From: UBA1724 sp963611685
Lineage (GTDB): Bacteria > Verrucomicrobiota > Lentisphaeria > Oligosphaerales > Oligosphaeraceae
Direction of reading: 5' to 3'
Assembly: GCA_963611685.1 (NCBI GenBank)
Contig: CAVDSU010000011.1
Span: 1-29,363, forward strand
Length of the DNA stretch: 29,363 nucleotides
The notes under the pieces are model-generated. The model did no database searches. It saw only the letters and a list, made by a program, of their open reading frames with translations, and had not been told where the DNA came from. Positions 1-6,852 of the stretch are shown here, one piece after another; positions within the stretch are counted from its first letter, which is position 1, and every line of letters starts with the position of its first letter. The position numbers and the translations under genes were made by a program.

Positions 1-275
1 CGAAGGGCTTGCGGTCACCGAAGGGCTTGCGGTCGCGGTCGAAGGGCTTGCGGTCACGGTCGAAGGGCTTGCGCTCGCGGTCGAAGGGCTTGCGCTCGAA
101 GGAGCGCTCCTCGCGGGGCTGGCTTTCGGCGTCCTCGGCATACCAGGGGCGGCGCTCCTCGGCCTCGAAGGGCTTGCGGTCGCGGTCACCATAGGGCTTG
201 CGGTCGCGGTCGAAGGGCTTGCGGTCGCGGTCGAAGGGCTTGCGGTCGCGGTCGAAGGGCTTGCGTCCGAAGGGC
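1..275 (-). repeat. In-frame 21-bp tandem repeats encoding an RKPFDRD-type tail
   Basis: The motif cgaagggcttgcggtcgcgg recurs roughly every 21 bp, interrupted at about 100-170 by a non-repeat segment encoding ERRPWYAEDAESQPREE. Some units are shortened (for example GDRKPF or YGDRDRKP). All units keep the reading frame of the pseudouridine synthase on the minus strand, so this is a coding repeat. The array continues beyond base 1. Confidence 0.9.
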
Positions 276-1330
276 TTTCGGTCGCGGGAATCGGTGGAGT
301 CCTCTTCGCGCTTGCGGTATTCGGGGAAGGGGCTGGCGGCGTAGGGTCGGTGTTCGCGGTCGAAGGGCTTCTTTTCCTTCTGCCAGTAGGGTTTCGGATC
401 GACGGCGGCGGCCTGTTCGGGGAGGCGGACCTTCTCGAAGACCTTCTGCTGCTCCGCCTCGGAGAGCATGCGCCAGGAGCCGGCGGACAGCTTGTCGTCC
501 ATCTCCAGGGCGCCGATGGCGATGCGTCGCAGGAGGGTCACCTGAAGACCCACGTCCTTGCAGAGGCGGCGCACCTCGCGCTTGCGGCCCTCGCCGAGGG
601 TGAAGATAAGAGTGCAGTGTCCGCGGGAGACATTGACCTCCTCCACATTGAGCGCGCGGAGGAACTCGTCGTTGTCATAGAATCCCTCGATCATGCGGCG
701 ACGGAGGCTGGTGGTGAACTGTCCGTCGCACTCCACGTAGTAGCGTTTCACGATCTGTCGGGAGGGATGCATGACGCGCTGGGCGTATTCGCCGTCGTTG
801 GTGAGGATCAGCATTCCCTCGGAGTCGCGGTCCAGGCGTCCCACGGTGAAGAGGCGTCCGAAGCGCTGGGGGATCAGCTCGAAGACCAGCTTCTCGGCGT
901 GGTCGTCCTTGGCGCTGCAGGTGTATCCCACGGGCTTGTTGAGCAGGATATAGACCTTTCCCTGGGGGTAGCTCTCCACGGGACGACCCTCGAAGCAGAC
1001 GTGGTCCTTCTCGGGATCCACGTTGTAGGCGGGAGAGACCACGGGCTCGCCGTTCACCGTCACACGACCCTCCTGAATCAACTCCTCGCAATTCCGGCGG
1101 GAGGCAATGCCCGCAGAGGCCAGGAACTTGGCCAGACGCTCCTCCTTGCCAGAAGCACTGCCCTCCTCCACGACCTCCTCAGACTCGCCGTCACCCTCCA
1201 CACTCGCGCCAAAAAGCAACGACACGCCCGCAGCAGTGCCTGCCTCATCAACGACCTTCTCTCCGTCAGACACAGAAGAAGACAAAACCGCCTTCTCCTC
1301 CTGACCCTGCTCCAAATCCTGTGAATCCAT
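1..1330 (-). CDS. RsuA/RluB-family rRNA pseudouridine synthase with long repetitive basic tail (3' end outside window)
   Basis: Predicted to isomerise a specific uridine in rRNA to pseudouridine during ribosome assembly. Reading the minus strand from the ATG at 1330 gives an open frame to the window edge (443 codons). Residues about 1-62 are an acidic Glu/Ser/Val-rich leader. Residues 64-115 form an S4 RNA-binding domain (ERLAKFLASAGIASRR). The catalytic domain carries GRLDRDSEGMLILTNDG, with the expected catalytic Asp at residue 167. From about residue 305 a low-complexity tail of 7-residue units near RKPFDRD continues past the window, so the true length is unknown. The start is supported by AGGAG about 9 nt upstream. 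RsuA, RluB, RluE and RluF share this fold, so the target uridine is not assignable. Arg/Lys-rich tails are known on some RluB proteins; the RNA-binding role of this one is inference. Confidence 0.93.
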   Translation of the reverse strand, partial: MDSQDLEQGQEEKAVLSSSVSDGEKVVDEAGTAAGVSLLFGASVEGDGESEEVVEEGSASGKEERLAKFLASAGIASRRNCEELIQEGRVTVNGEPVVSPAYNVDPEKDHVCFEGRPVESYPQGKVYILLNKPVGYTCSAKDDHAEKLVFELIPQRFGRLFTVGRLDRDSEGMLILTNDGEYAQRVMHPSRQIVKRYYVECDGQFTTSLRRRMIEGFYDNDEFLRALNVEEVNVSRGHCTLIFTLGEGRKREVRRLCKDVGLQVTLLRRIAIGALEMDDKLSAGSWRMLSEAEQQKVFEKVRLPEQAAAVDPKPYWQKEKKPFDREHRPYAASPFPEYRKREEDSTDSRDRKPFGRKPFDRDRKPFDRDRKPFDRDRKPYGDRDRKPFEAEERRPWYAEDAESQPREERSFERKPFDRERKPFDRDRKPFDRDRKPFGDRKPF

Positions 1331-1377
1331 GCTGAAAATCTCCTGGAAAGCCTTTCCTAAAAATAAAAACATTGCGT

Positions 1378-1383
1378 AATATA
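1378..1383 (-). promoter_or_regulatory. Putative -10 box (TATATT) for the pseudouridine synthase
   Basis: On the minus strand the context is CGCTATATTACGC, 47 nt before the ATG at 1330. It matches TATATT boxes upstream of several other genes here. A TTGTCA lies only 9 bp further upstream, too close to act as its -35, so only the -10 is supported. Confidence 0.4.
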
Positions 1384-1446
1384 GCGGAATTTTGACAACT
1401 CATGACACATTCTGACGACTTTTTCATAGTAACAGGCAAAAACTGT

Positions 1447-1474
1447 CGAAATCTGCATGTTTTGTCAGATTTCG
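1447..1474. promoter_or_regulatory. Perfect 9-bp inverted repeat in the divergent intergenic region
   Basis: CGAAATCTG at 1447-1455 is the exact reverse complement of CAGATTTCG at 1466-1474, with a 10-nt spacer. It lies between two divergent promoter candidates, which suits an operator, but no regulator can be named. There is no U tract, so a terminator is unlikely. Confidence 0.35.
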
Positions 1475-1561
1475 TCAGGATTTTGCGGGGATTTTTTGCC
1501 TCGTTGTCGATCCGTCTCCAAATAACACGCTACATTTCTGCCTGTTTTCCTCTAGGCGGGC

Positions 1562-1590
1562 TTGCTTTTCTGGGACTTTTTGCGCATACT
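1562..1590 (+). promoter_or_regulatory. Candidate sigma70-type promoter for the first Gfo/Idh gene
   Basis: TTGCTT (1562-1567) and CATACT (1585-1590) are separated by 17 bp, about 80 nt before the start at 1673. Both hexamers are only partial matches to consensus. Confidence 0.3.
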
Positions 1591-1672
1591 CTTGTTGTTG
1601 CCCGTCGAGGGGATAACGATTTCCGTTTTTTCCTTCTCCTCAAAAACTCATTCTCAATTGCGGATTCATTCC

Positions 1673-2818
1673 ATGTCTCCCGTCAAGAAAACTGCTGCCA
1701 AGGCCCCTGCCAAGAAGGCCGCCTCCCCCGTCATCACCGCCGCCAAGGCCCCTGCGCGCATTCGCCTGGGCTTCATCGGCACCGGCAACATCAGTGCCCT
1801 CCATCTGGCCGGCTACAGCATGCTGCCCGAATTCGAGATCGTGGCCAGCTGCGACATCAATCCCGAGCGCAACGCGTGGTTCGTGAAGCAGCCCGGAATG
1901 CAGAATGTGCGCACCTACACGGACTACAACGAGATGCTGGAGAAGGAGCAGCTGGATGCGGTGGACGTGTGCACCCCCAACGGCGTGCATGCCCCCGCGG
2001 CGATTGCGGCCTCGAAGGCGGGCTGCCACGTGATGGTGGAGAAGCCGATGGGCATGAATCCGGAGGAGTGCGCCAAGATGGTGGCTGCCGCCAAGAAGGC
2101 GGGCAAGATCCTGGGCGTTGGCTTCCAGTTCCGCTATGGCAACAATGCGCAGATGTGCCGTCGTGCCTTCGACGCCGGCGTGCTGGGCGACATCCTGGTG
2201 GTGAAGGTGCAGGCGATGCGTCGCCGTGGCGTGCCCAACTGGGGCGTCTTCGGCCACAAGGACCTCCAGGGCGGCGGTCCCATGATCGACATCGGCGTGC
2301 ACATGATCGAGAGCTCCCACTACGCGGTGGGACAGCCCAAGCCCGTCGCCGCCACCGGCATGACCTGGACCTACCTGGGCGACAAGCCCTCCACCGTGGT
2401 CAACCGCTGGCCCAACTGGGACTACAAGAACTACACCGTGGAGGACCTCTGCGTGGGCCAGGTGCGCTTCGCCAACGGGATGCTCATGCAGATTGAGAGC
2501 TCCTTCTGCGCGCACATCGAGCAGGACGAATACCTGAACTGGCAGGTCCTGGGCACCAAGGGCGGCTTCGACTTCCAGAGCGCCACCCTCTTCCACGACC
2601 TGGCGGGCACCATGCTGAACTCCAAGGCAGGATACCTTCCGCCTCAGGAAGACTCCTACGAGATGATGTTCAAGAAGAAGCTCCAGGCCTTCGGCAACGC
2701 CATCCGCCTGGGCACCCCGCTCACCGCCGACGGCGAAGAGGGCCTGGCGGTCCAGAAGATCATCAACGGCCTCTACAGCTCTGCCGAGCAGGGCGGAAAG
2801 GAATTCCTCATCAAGTAG
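1673..2818 (+). CDS. Gfo/Idh/MocA-family oxidoreductase, paralogue 1, with Lys/Ala-rich N-terminal tail
   Basis: Predicted NAD(P)-dependent dehydrogenase acting on a sugar, cyclitol or sugar-derived group; the substrate cannot be read from sequence. Of 381 residues, 1-29 form a Lys/Ala/Pro tail (KKTAAKAPAKKAA). The Rossmann fold then starts with GFIGTGNIS (33-41), EKPM sits at 123-126, and the C-terminal domain carries GGGPMIDIGVH with D206 and H210 in the DxxxH catalytic pattern of the family. The ATG at 1673 is chosen because an in-frame ATG at 1562 would add untypical residues encoded by promoter-like DNA. No clear Shine-Dalgarno is visible. The next gene, 43 bp downstream, is a close paralogue (about two thirds identical by eye), indicating tandem duplication. 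The tail resembles histone-H1-like tracts and is not a signal peptide. Confidence 0.92.
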   Translation: MSPVKKTAAKAPAKKAASPVITAAKAPARIRLGFIGTGNISALHLAGYSMLPEFEIVASCDINPERNAWFVKQPGMQNVRTYTDYNEMLEKEQLDAVDVCTPNGVHAPAAIAASKAGCHVMVEKPMGMNPEECAKMVAAAKKAGKILGVGFQFRYGNNAQMCRRAFDAGVLGDILVVKVQAMRRRGVPNWGVFGHKDLQGGGPMIDIGVHMIESSHYAVGQPKPVAATGMTWTYLGDKPSTVVNRWPNWDYKNYTVEDLCVGQVRFANGMLMQIESSFCAHIEQDEYLNWQVLGTKGGFDFQSATLFHDLAGTMLNSKAGYLPPQEDSYEMMFKKKLQAFGNAIRLGTPLTADGEEGLAVQKIINGLYSSAEQGGKEFLIK

Positions 2819-2861
2819 GAAACGCCCCCGAAAAACCTCCCCTCCCCTAGCATCCCTTCTC

Positions 2862-3959
2862 ATGGCACCCGAGCTGTTCTTCTCCAAGCCACCCGTCCGA
2901 CAGGAGCCCCTGCGCCTGGCGATCCTGGGCACCGGAAACATTTCCAAGGCGCACATCGCCGCGCTGCAGAGCCTCCCGGAAGCGCGGATTGTGGCGGGTT
3001 GCGACATCCGTCCCGAGCGCCTGGAGTGGTTCCGCCAGCAGCCCGGCTGCCAGGAGGCGCGGGTCTATGCGGACTACCGGGAGATGCTGGAGAGGGAGGA
3101 ATTGGACGTCGTGGACGTATGCACCCCCAACAACGTCCACGCGCCGGCGGCCATCGCATCGCTGAAGGCGGGTTGCCATGTCATGGTGGAGAAGCCCATG
3201 GCGATGGATCCCGCCGAATGCGAGAAGATGCTCCAGGCCGCGCGCAAGGCGGGAAAGCTCCTGGCGGTGGGCTTCCAGATCCGGTACACTCCGACGGTGC
3301 AGATGTGCCGTCGGGCGCTGGAGGCGGGGTTGCTGGGGGACATCCTCTACGTGAAGATCCACGCCATGCGCCGGCGGGGCGTCCCCAACTGGGGCGTCTT
3401 CGGCCGGAAGGAGCTGCAGGGCGGCGGTCCCATGATCGACATCGGCGTGCACCAGATCGAATCGGCGCACTACGCCATGGGCGAGCCGCGCCCGGTGGCG
3501 GCGTCGGGCATGACGTGGACCTACTTGGGCAACAAGCCCTCGCAGGTCGTCAGCAAATGGCCCGGCTGGGACACCGAGAACTACACCGTGGAGGACCTCT
3601 GCGTGGGACAGGTCCGCTTCGACACCGGCGCGCTCATGCTCATCGAGAGCGCCTTCTGCTCCCACATCGAAGAAGACACCGCCTACTGGGAAATCCTGGG
3701 CACCAAGGGCGGCTTCAACAGCCAAGCCGGCACCCTCTTCCACGACCAGGCAGGGACCATGCTGAATTCCACGGCGGGATACCTGCCGCCACACCCCTGG
3801 CCCACCGACTTCGTCTCCAAACTCCGGGACTTCTTTGACGCCATCCGAAAGGGCACGCCGCTTCACGCCTCCGGCGAAGAGGGGCTGGCGGTCCAGAAGA
3901 TCATCGATGGCCTCTACCGTTCTGCCGCAGACCAGGGAAAGGAGGTCCGGATTCCGTGA
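2862..3959 (+). CDS. Gfo/Idh/MocA-family oxidoreductase, paralogue 2
   Basis: A 365-residue NAD(P)-dependent oxidoreductase, aligned without major gaps to the preceding gene from the Rossmann motif onward. It has LGTGNIS near residues 22-28, EKPM at 110-113 and GGGPMIDIGVH with D193 and H197. Shared blocks include RRRGVPNWGVFG and NYTVEDLCVGQVRF. Its N-terminus lacks the Lys/Ala tail of paralogue 1, so that tail was gained or lost after duplication. The stop overlaps the GTG start of the LpxC-like gene (GTGA, 3956-3959), implying translational coupling and a shared pathway. The two enzymes may act on different substrates, or in sequence, or form heteromers; the sequence does not say which. 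Confidence 0.92.
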   Translation: MAPELFFSKPPVRQEPLRLAILGTGNISKAHIAALQSLPEARIVAGCDIRPERLEWFRQQPGCQEARVYADYREMLEREELDVVDVCTPNNVHAPAAIASLKAGCHVMVEKPMAMDPAECEKMLQAARKAGKLLAVGFQIRYTPTVQMCRRALEAGLLGDILYVKIHAMRRRGVPNWGVFGRKELQGGGPMIDIGVHQIESAHYAMGEPRPVAASGMTWTYLGNKPSQVVSKWPGWDTENYTVEDLCVGQVRFDTGALMLIESAFCSHIEEDTAYWEILGTKGGFNSQAGTLFHDQAGTMLNSTAGYLPPHPWPTDFVSKLRDFFDAIRKGTPLHASGEEGLAVQKIIDGLYRSAADQGKEVRIP

Positions 3960-5002
3960 AGACGGCCGCCCCCGAACTCCTGCGAGGAGGTTCTCCGGAG
4001 GCACTGTGCCTGGGGCGCGAGCGGCTGTCGGAGATCCCCGTTGACTGGGAGCTGGCACCTCCCGAGGGATACATGCCCCCGGAATTCGCCTGCACGGTGG
4101 AACTCCCCGGCGAGGTCTGCGGACCCGCCACCTACCAGAAGGGCGCACTGCGCACCGTGCGGTTCCGTCCCACGGAACACCCCGGGTGGTCCTTCGACCG
4201 CGCGGATCTTCCAGAGCAGCTGCCGATTCCCGCGGTCGTCGGGAGTGTCTGCCAGGCCAGCCGCGCCATCGTGCTGCGCTCGGGGACAGACGCCAACCGC
4301 CTGCGGATGAGCGAGCACGTGATCTGCCACCGCCTGGGGCTGGGCATCGACTGCCTGGGGGTCTCCCTGGACTCCGAGGACCCGCCCCTCTTTGACCGCG
4401 GCTCCCTCCCCCTCATGGAGGCGCTCGACCAGGCGGGGCGACGGGAGATTCCCGGACTCCGCCTAAAATACCTGTCCCCCGAAAAGCCCCAGGCGCTCCT
4501 GCATCCAAACAACGGCGGATTCCTCCTCTGGGAGCCCCCCGAGGACCCCGCAGACCACCGGCTCTTCCTGGATGTGGCCATCGATTTTCCCACTGCCATC
4601 GGGAAAGAGCGCCTGAAGCTCTGCCTGACCCCGGAGACCTTCCGCCCCGGCTGCGCCGCGCGCACCAACTGCGCCGCCGCGGAAGTCCGCAAGGCGCGCC
4701 TCCTGAAGTGGTTCGTCCCCGCCCTGCGGAATCTGGGCTATACCCGAGAGAACATCCTGCTGGCGGACCGCGACCGCTATGTGAATGAGCCAGAAGCCAC
4801 CCTGACGCTTCCCTCGGGAAAGGCATTGGAGGCCGTCTGGCATCGCACCTGCCTGGATCTCGTGGCGGCGCTCTCGCTGCTCCCGCCGCTGTGCCGCCCC
4901 GCCGGCACCATTACCTCCTTCAAGGCCGGACACCTCCTGGATGTCCGGTTCCTCACCCTCCTCCTCGCACAAGACCGCTTGAGGGCACTCCCAAATGGCT
5001 GA
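3956..5002 (+). CDS. Divergent LpxC-like (UDP-3-O-acyl-GlcNAc deacetylase family) protein
   Basis: 348 residues resembling LpxC, the zinc deacetylase of lipid A synthesis, but strongly diverged. Matches in order: GPATYQKGALRTVRFRP (56-72, cf. GxGLHSGxxV), IPA near 91-93, MSEHVICHRLGLGID (118-132, cf. TVEHLMAALAGLGID) with the catalytic Glu/zinc His pair as E120-H121, LFDRGSLP (145-152, cf. P(I/V)MDGSA), AVWHRTCLDLVAALSLL (293-309, cf. VRHKILDAIGDL) and KAGHLLD (323-329, cf. KSGHALN) with H326. In canonical LpxC the His and Asp of the third motif are four apart; here H296 and D301 are five apart. The GTG start at 3956 has GGAGG ten bases upstream and overlaps the previous stop. It may deacetylate another UDP-sugar or be a non-catalytic paralogue. 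Family assignment is by motif order only. Confidence 0.68.
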   Translation: MKTAAPELLRGGSPEALCLGRERLSEIPVDWELAPPEGYMPPEFACTVELPGEVCGPATYQKGALRTVRFRPTEHPGWSFDRADLPEQLPIPAVVGSVCQASRAIVLRSGTDANRLRMSEHVICHRLGLGIDCLGVSLDSEDPPLFDRGSLPLMEALDQAGRREIPGLRLKYLSPEKPQALLHPNNGGFLLWEPPEDPADHRLFLDVAIDFPTAIGKERLKLCLTPETFRPGCAARTNCAAAEVRKARLLKWFVPALRNLGYTRENILLADRDRYVNEPEATLTLPSGKALEAVWHRTCLDLVAALSLLPPLCRPAGTITSFKAGHLLDVRFLTLLLAQDRLRALPNG

Positions 5003-5864
5003 CGCTATCTCGCCAGAATATTTCCCCTTCCTAAGCCGCTGGCATATGACCCTGGACGGGCACCGCATCCACTACGTGGACGAAGGCGCCGGCGTCCCTG
5101 TCGTGCTGGTAGGCGGCCTCCTGGGCTGGAGCTTCCACTACCGGAAGCTCATGCAGGCGCTGCTCAAGCAGCGTTTCCGCGTGGTGGCCATCGATCCCCT
5201 GGGCTTCGGCCTCTCCGACAAGCCGAAGAAATACGACTACTCCCTGGAGAACCACCTGGAGCAGCTGACCTACTTCCTGGCGCAGGAGCAGATCCCCCGC
5301 TTCCATCTGATCTGCCACGGCAGCGGCACCATACAGTCGCTGGGATACGCCGTTCAGCACCGCGAGCGAATCCGCCGCATTGTCATGCTGAGCCCCAATA
5401 TCTTCCCCAACATGCCCTGGCTGGACATGGAGCCCCTCATGCTTCTCCCCGGAGCGATGCAGCTTCTGGCCCGAGACAGCGCCTTCTATGCGAAGCGCCA
5501 TCTCTCCCGCGGCGTGCGCACGGCGCCCATGTCCGCCCCCGAACGAAAGCTCATGCTCTTCCCCTATCTCACCAAGAGGGGCCGGCTCCCCTGGTACCAG
5601 TGCTACAACAACTTCCTCAAGCGACCCCGCCAGAGCGTCTACAACCTGATGAACGAAATCATCCTCCGCCTGAAGCTGCTCCAGCCCAAAGGCGTGCTCT
5701 GCATCGGCGGCGAAGAGGACCCCACATACTATCCCCAGGTCGCCGAGCGCGTCCAGCAGGTCCTCCCCGACTCCCTGGTATTGAACTTCCCCAAAGCGGG
5801 ACACTTCCTCCTGGAAGACTTCGCCGAGGATGTGATTCCCACGATCTGCCGATTCTTGGGCTAA
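4995..5864 (+). CDS. Alpha/beta-hydrolase-fold protein with altered nucleophile elbow
   Basis: 289 residues with the alpha/beta-hydrolase layout, nearest in feel to the haloalkane dehalogenase/epoxide hydrolase group. DGHRIHYVDEGAGVPVVLVGG opens the fold in outline (21-41), AIDPLGFGLSDKP lies at 65-77, and the elbow region FHLICHGSGTIQS lies at 103-115. Acid candidate D242 (GGEEDPTYY) and H270 (KAGHFLLED) are in the expected places. The elbow normally reads G-x-Nu-x-G; here it is C-H-G-S-G, so the nucleophile position (109) is glycine, with a serine one place later. The usual oxyanion HG is GG (40-41). It starts inside the end of the LpxC-like gene (8-nt overlap), so it is co-translated with it. 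It could be a hydrolase with a shifted nucleophile or a pseudo-enzyme. Confidence 0.85.
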   Translation: MADAISPEYFPFLSRWHMTLDGHRIHYVDEGAGVPVVLVGGLLGWSFHYRKLMQALLKQRFRVVAIDPLGFGLSDKPKKYDYSLENHLEQLTYFLAQEQIPRFHLICHGSGTIQSLGYAVQHRERIRRIVMLSPNIFPNMPWLDMEPLMLLPGAMQLLARDSAFYAKRHLSRGVRTAPMSAPERKLMLFPYLTKRGRLPWYQCYNNFLKRPRQSVYNLMNEIILRLKLLQPKGVLCIGGEEDPTYYPQVAERVQQVLPDSLVLNFPKAGHFLLEDFAEDVIPTICRFLG

Positions 5865-5871
5865 ACGCCAA

Positions 5872-6720
5872 ATGGACGCACCGCACGCCTCCGACGCCCC
5901 CGCAGAGTCCTTCGACCAGGGGCTCTTCTTCCAGCATCTGACCAATCCCGCTCTCGGATTGCCCCTGCGGGCCTTCCCAAACCTGGATTCCACCAACCAA
6001 TATCTGCTGGAGCAGGCGGCAAAGGCGGCCACGGAGGGCACCCTGGCCCTGGCGGAATCCCAGAATGCGGGCCGCGGACGGCATCGGCGCCTCTGGCACT
6101 CCCCCGCAGGAAAGAATCTCTATTTTTCGCTGCTGCTCTGGCCAAAGACCCCGCCTGTCCGACTCTCGCAACTGGCCATGCTCACCGCTTTGGCGCTCCA
6201 CGCCGCGGTGCTCAAGCAGGATCCGACGCTGCCCTTGGGCCTCAAATGGCCCAATGACCTGTGGCTGGGCTCCCGGAAGCTCTCCGGAATCCTCTGCGAA
6301 TGCCCGGCGGAGGAGCGCAACGGCGTCCACGGCATCGTGATTGGCGTGGGCATCAACGTGAACGCCCTCCGGGAGGACTTTCCGCCGGAGCTCCAGGAGA
6401 CCGCCACTTCGCTGCGCATGCACACGGGACGCGCCTTCTCCCGGGAAATCCTGCTGGCCGACTTCTGCGACGAATTCCACGCACTCTATCAGCGCTGGCT
6501 CCTCTCTATCAACCTGGCGCCCTTCCTGCCTCTCTGGCGGAAACACGATATCCTCCTGGGAAAGACCATCACCGTGGAACGCCCCACCGACACCCCCACC
6601 GGGACCGTCCTGGGATATACCGACCAGGGACTGCTCCTGCTGCAGACTCCCGAAAAGACCCTCGTGATCTCGGCAGGCGACGTCCATATCCGCCACGACT
6701 CCCTCCGGCGGGATTCCTAG
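5872..6720 (+). CDS. birA: Biotin--[acetyl-CoA-carboxylase] ligase, short form without DNA-binding domain
   Basis: Cytoplasmic enzyme that activates biotin with ATP to biotinyl-AMP and attaches it to the biotin carboxyl carrier protein. The 282-residue product shows the substrate-selection start LDSTNQYL, the biotinyl-AMP loop NAGRGRHRRLWHSPAGKN (standard GRGRxGRxW), KWPNDLWLGSRKLSGIL with the conserved Lys and Asn, and VIGVGINVN. There is no N-terminal helix-turn-helix, so it is a monofunctional ligase and not a BirA-type repressor. A small C-terminal SH3-like segment (GKTITVERPTDTPTGTVLG) follows. It begins 7 bp after the hydrolase-like gene and looks like the last cistron of that run. Confidence 0.95.
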   Translation: MDAPHASDAPAESFDQGLFFQHLTNPALGLPLRAFPNLDSTNQYLLEQAAKAATEGTLALAESQNAGRGRHRRLWHSPAGKNLYFSLLLWPKTPPVRLSQLAMLTALALHAAVLKQDPTLPLGLKWPNDLWLGSRKLSGILCECPAEERNGVHGIVIGVGINVNALREDFPPELQETATSLRMHTGRAFSREILLADFCDEFHALYQRWLLSINLAPFLPLWRKHDILLGKTITVERPTDTPTGTVLGYTDQGLLLLQTPEKTLVISAGDVHIRHDSLRRDS

Positions 6721-6786
6721 CGCAAAACCGCACTGCGCCGCGTCAAGCAGCCGGGTTTTCTGCCGTAAAGTCCTAGGCGGCGGGGC

Positions 6787-6792
6787 TATATT
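6787..6792 (+). promoter_or_regulatory. Putative -10 box (TATATT) for the UDP-sugar pyrophosphorylase gene
   Basis: Context GGGGCTATATTCTCCC, 60 nt before the ATG at 6853. It is the same hexamer as upstream of the pseudouridine synthase, nadA, lepA and GH127 genes. No good -35 is seen. The gene also has GGAG about 9 nt before its ATG. Confidence 0.4.
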
Positions 6793-6852
6793 CTCCCGCG
6801 TCTTGAGAATCCTCCTTTTCCTACGCAAATTCCCTCTTCGGAGAACCCTTCC

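Larger units (their letters stand above)
1331..1672. other. Divergent intergenic region, AT-richer than its surroundings
   Basis: 342 bp between the divergently transcribed pseudouridine synthase and first Gfo/Idh gene. I see no gene here. It holds a TATATT box facing the minus-strand gene, a weak sigma70-like promoter facing the plus-strand gene, and a perfect 9-bp inverted repeat (CGAAATCTG/CAGATTTCG, 1447-1474). Confidence 0.7.

Noticed and set aside
350..1324. Plus-strand open frame of 324 codons
   Set aside because: It is the shadow of the pseudouridine synthase on the minus strand, which carries the S4 domain and GRLDRD motif.
1562..1672. Upstream in-frame ATG giving a longer first Gfo/Idh protein
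   Set aside because: The extra residues are encoded by AT-rich, promoter-like DNA with unlike codon use; the start at 1673 just before the Lys/Ala tail is more plausible.
6721..6852. Terminator formed by AAAACC...GGTTTT after birA
   Set aside because: The arms are only about 6 bp with a long loop and no reliable T tract beyond the arm itself.
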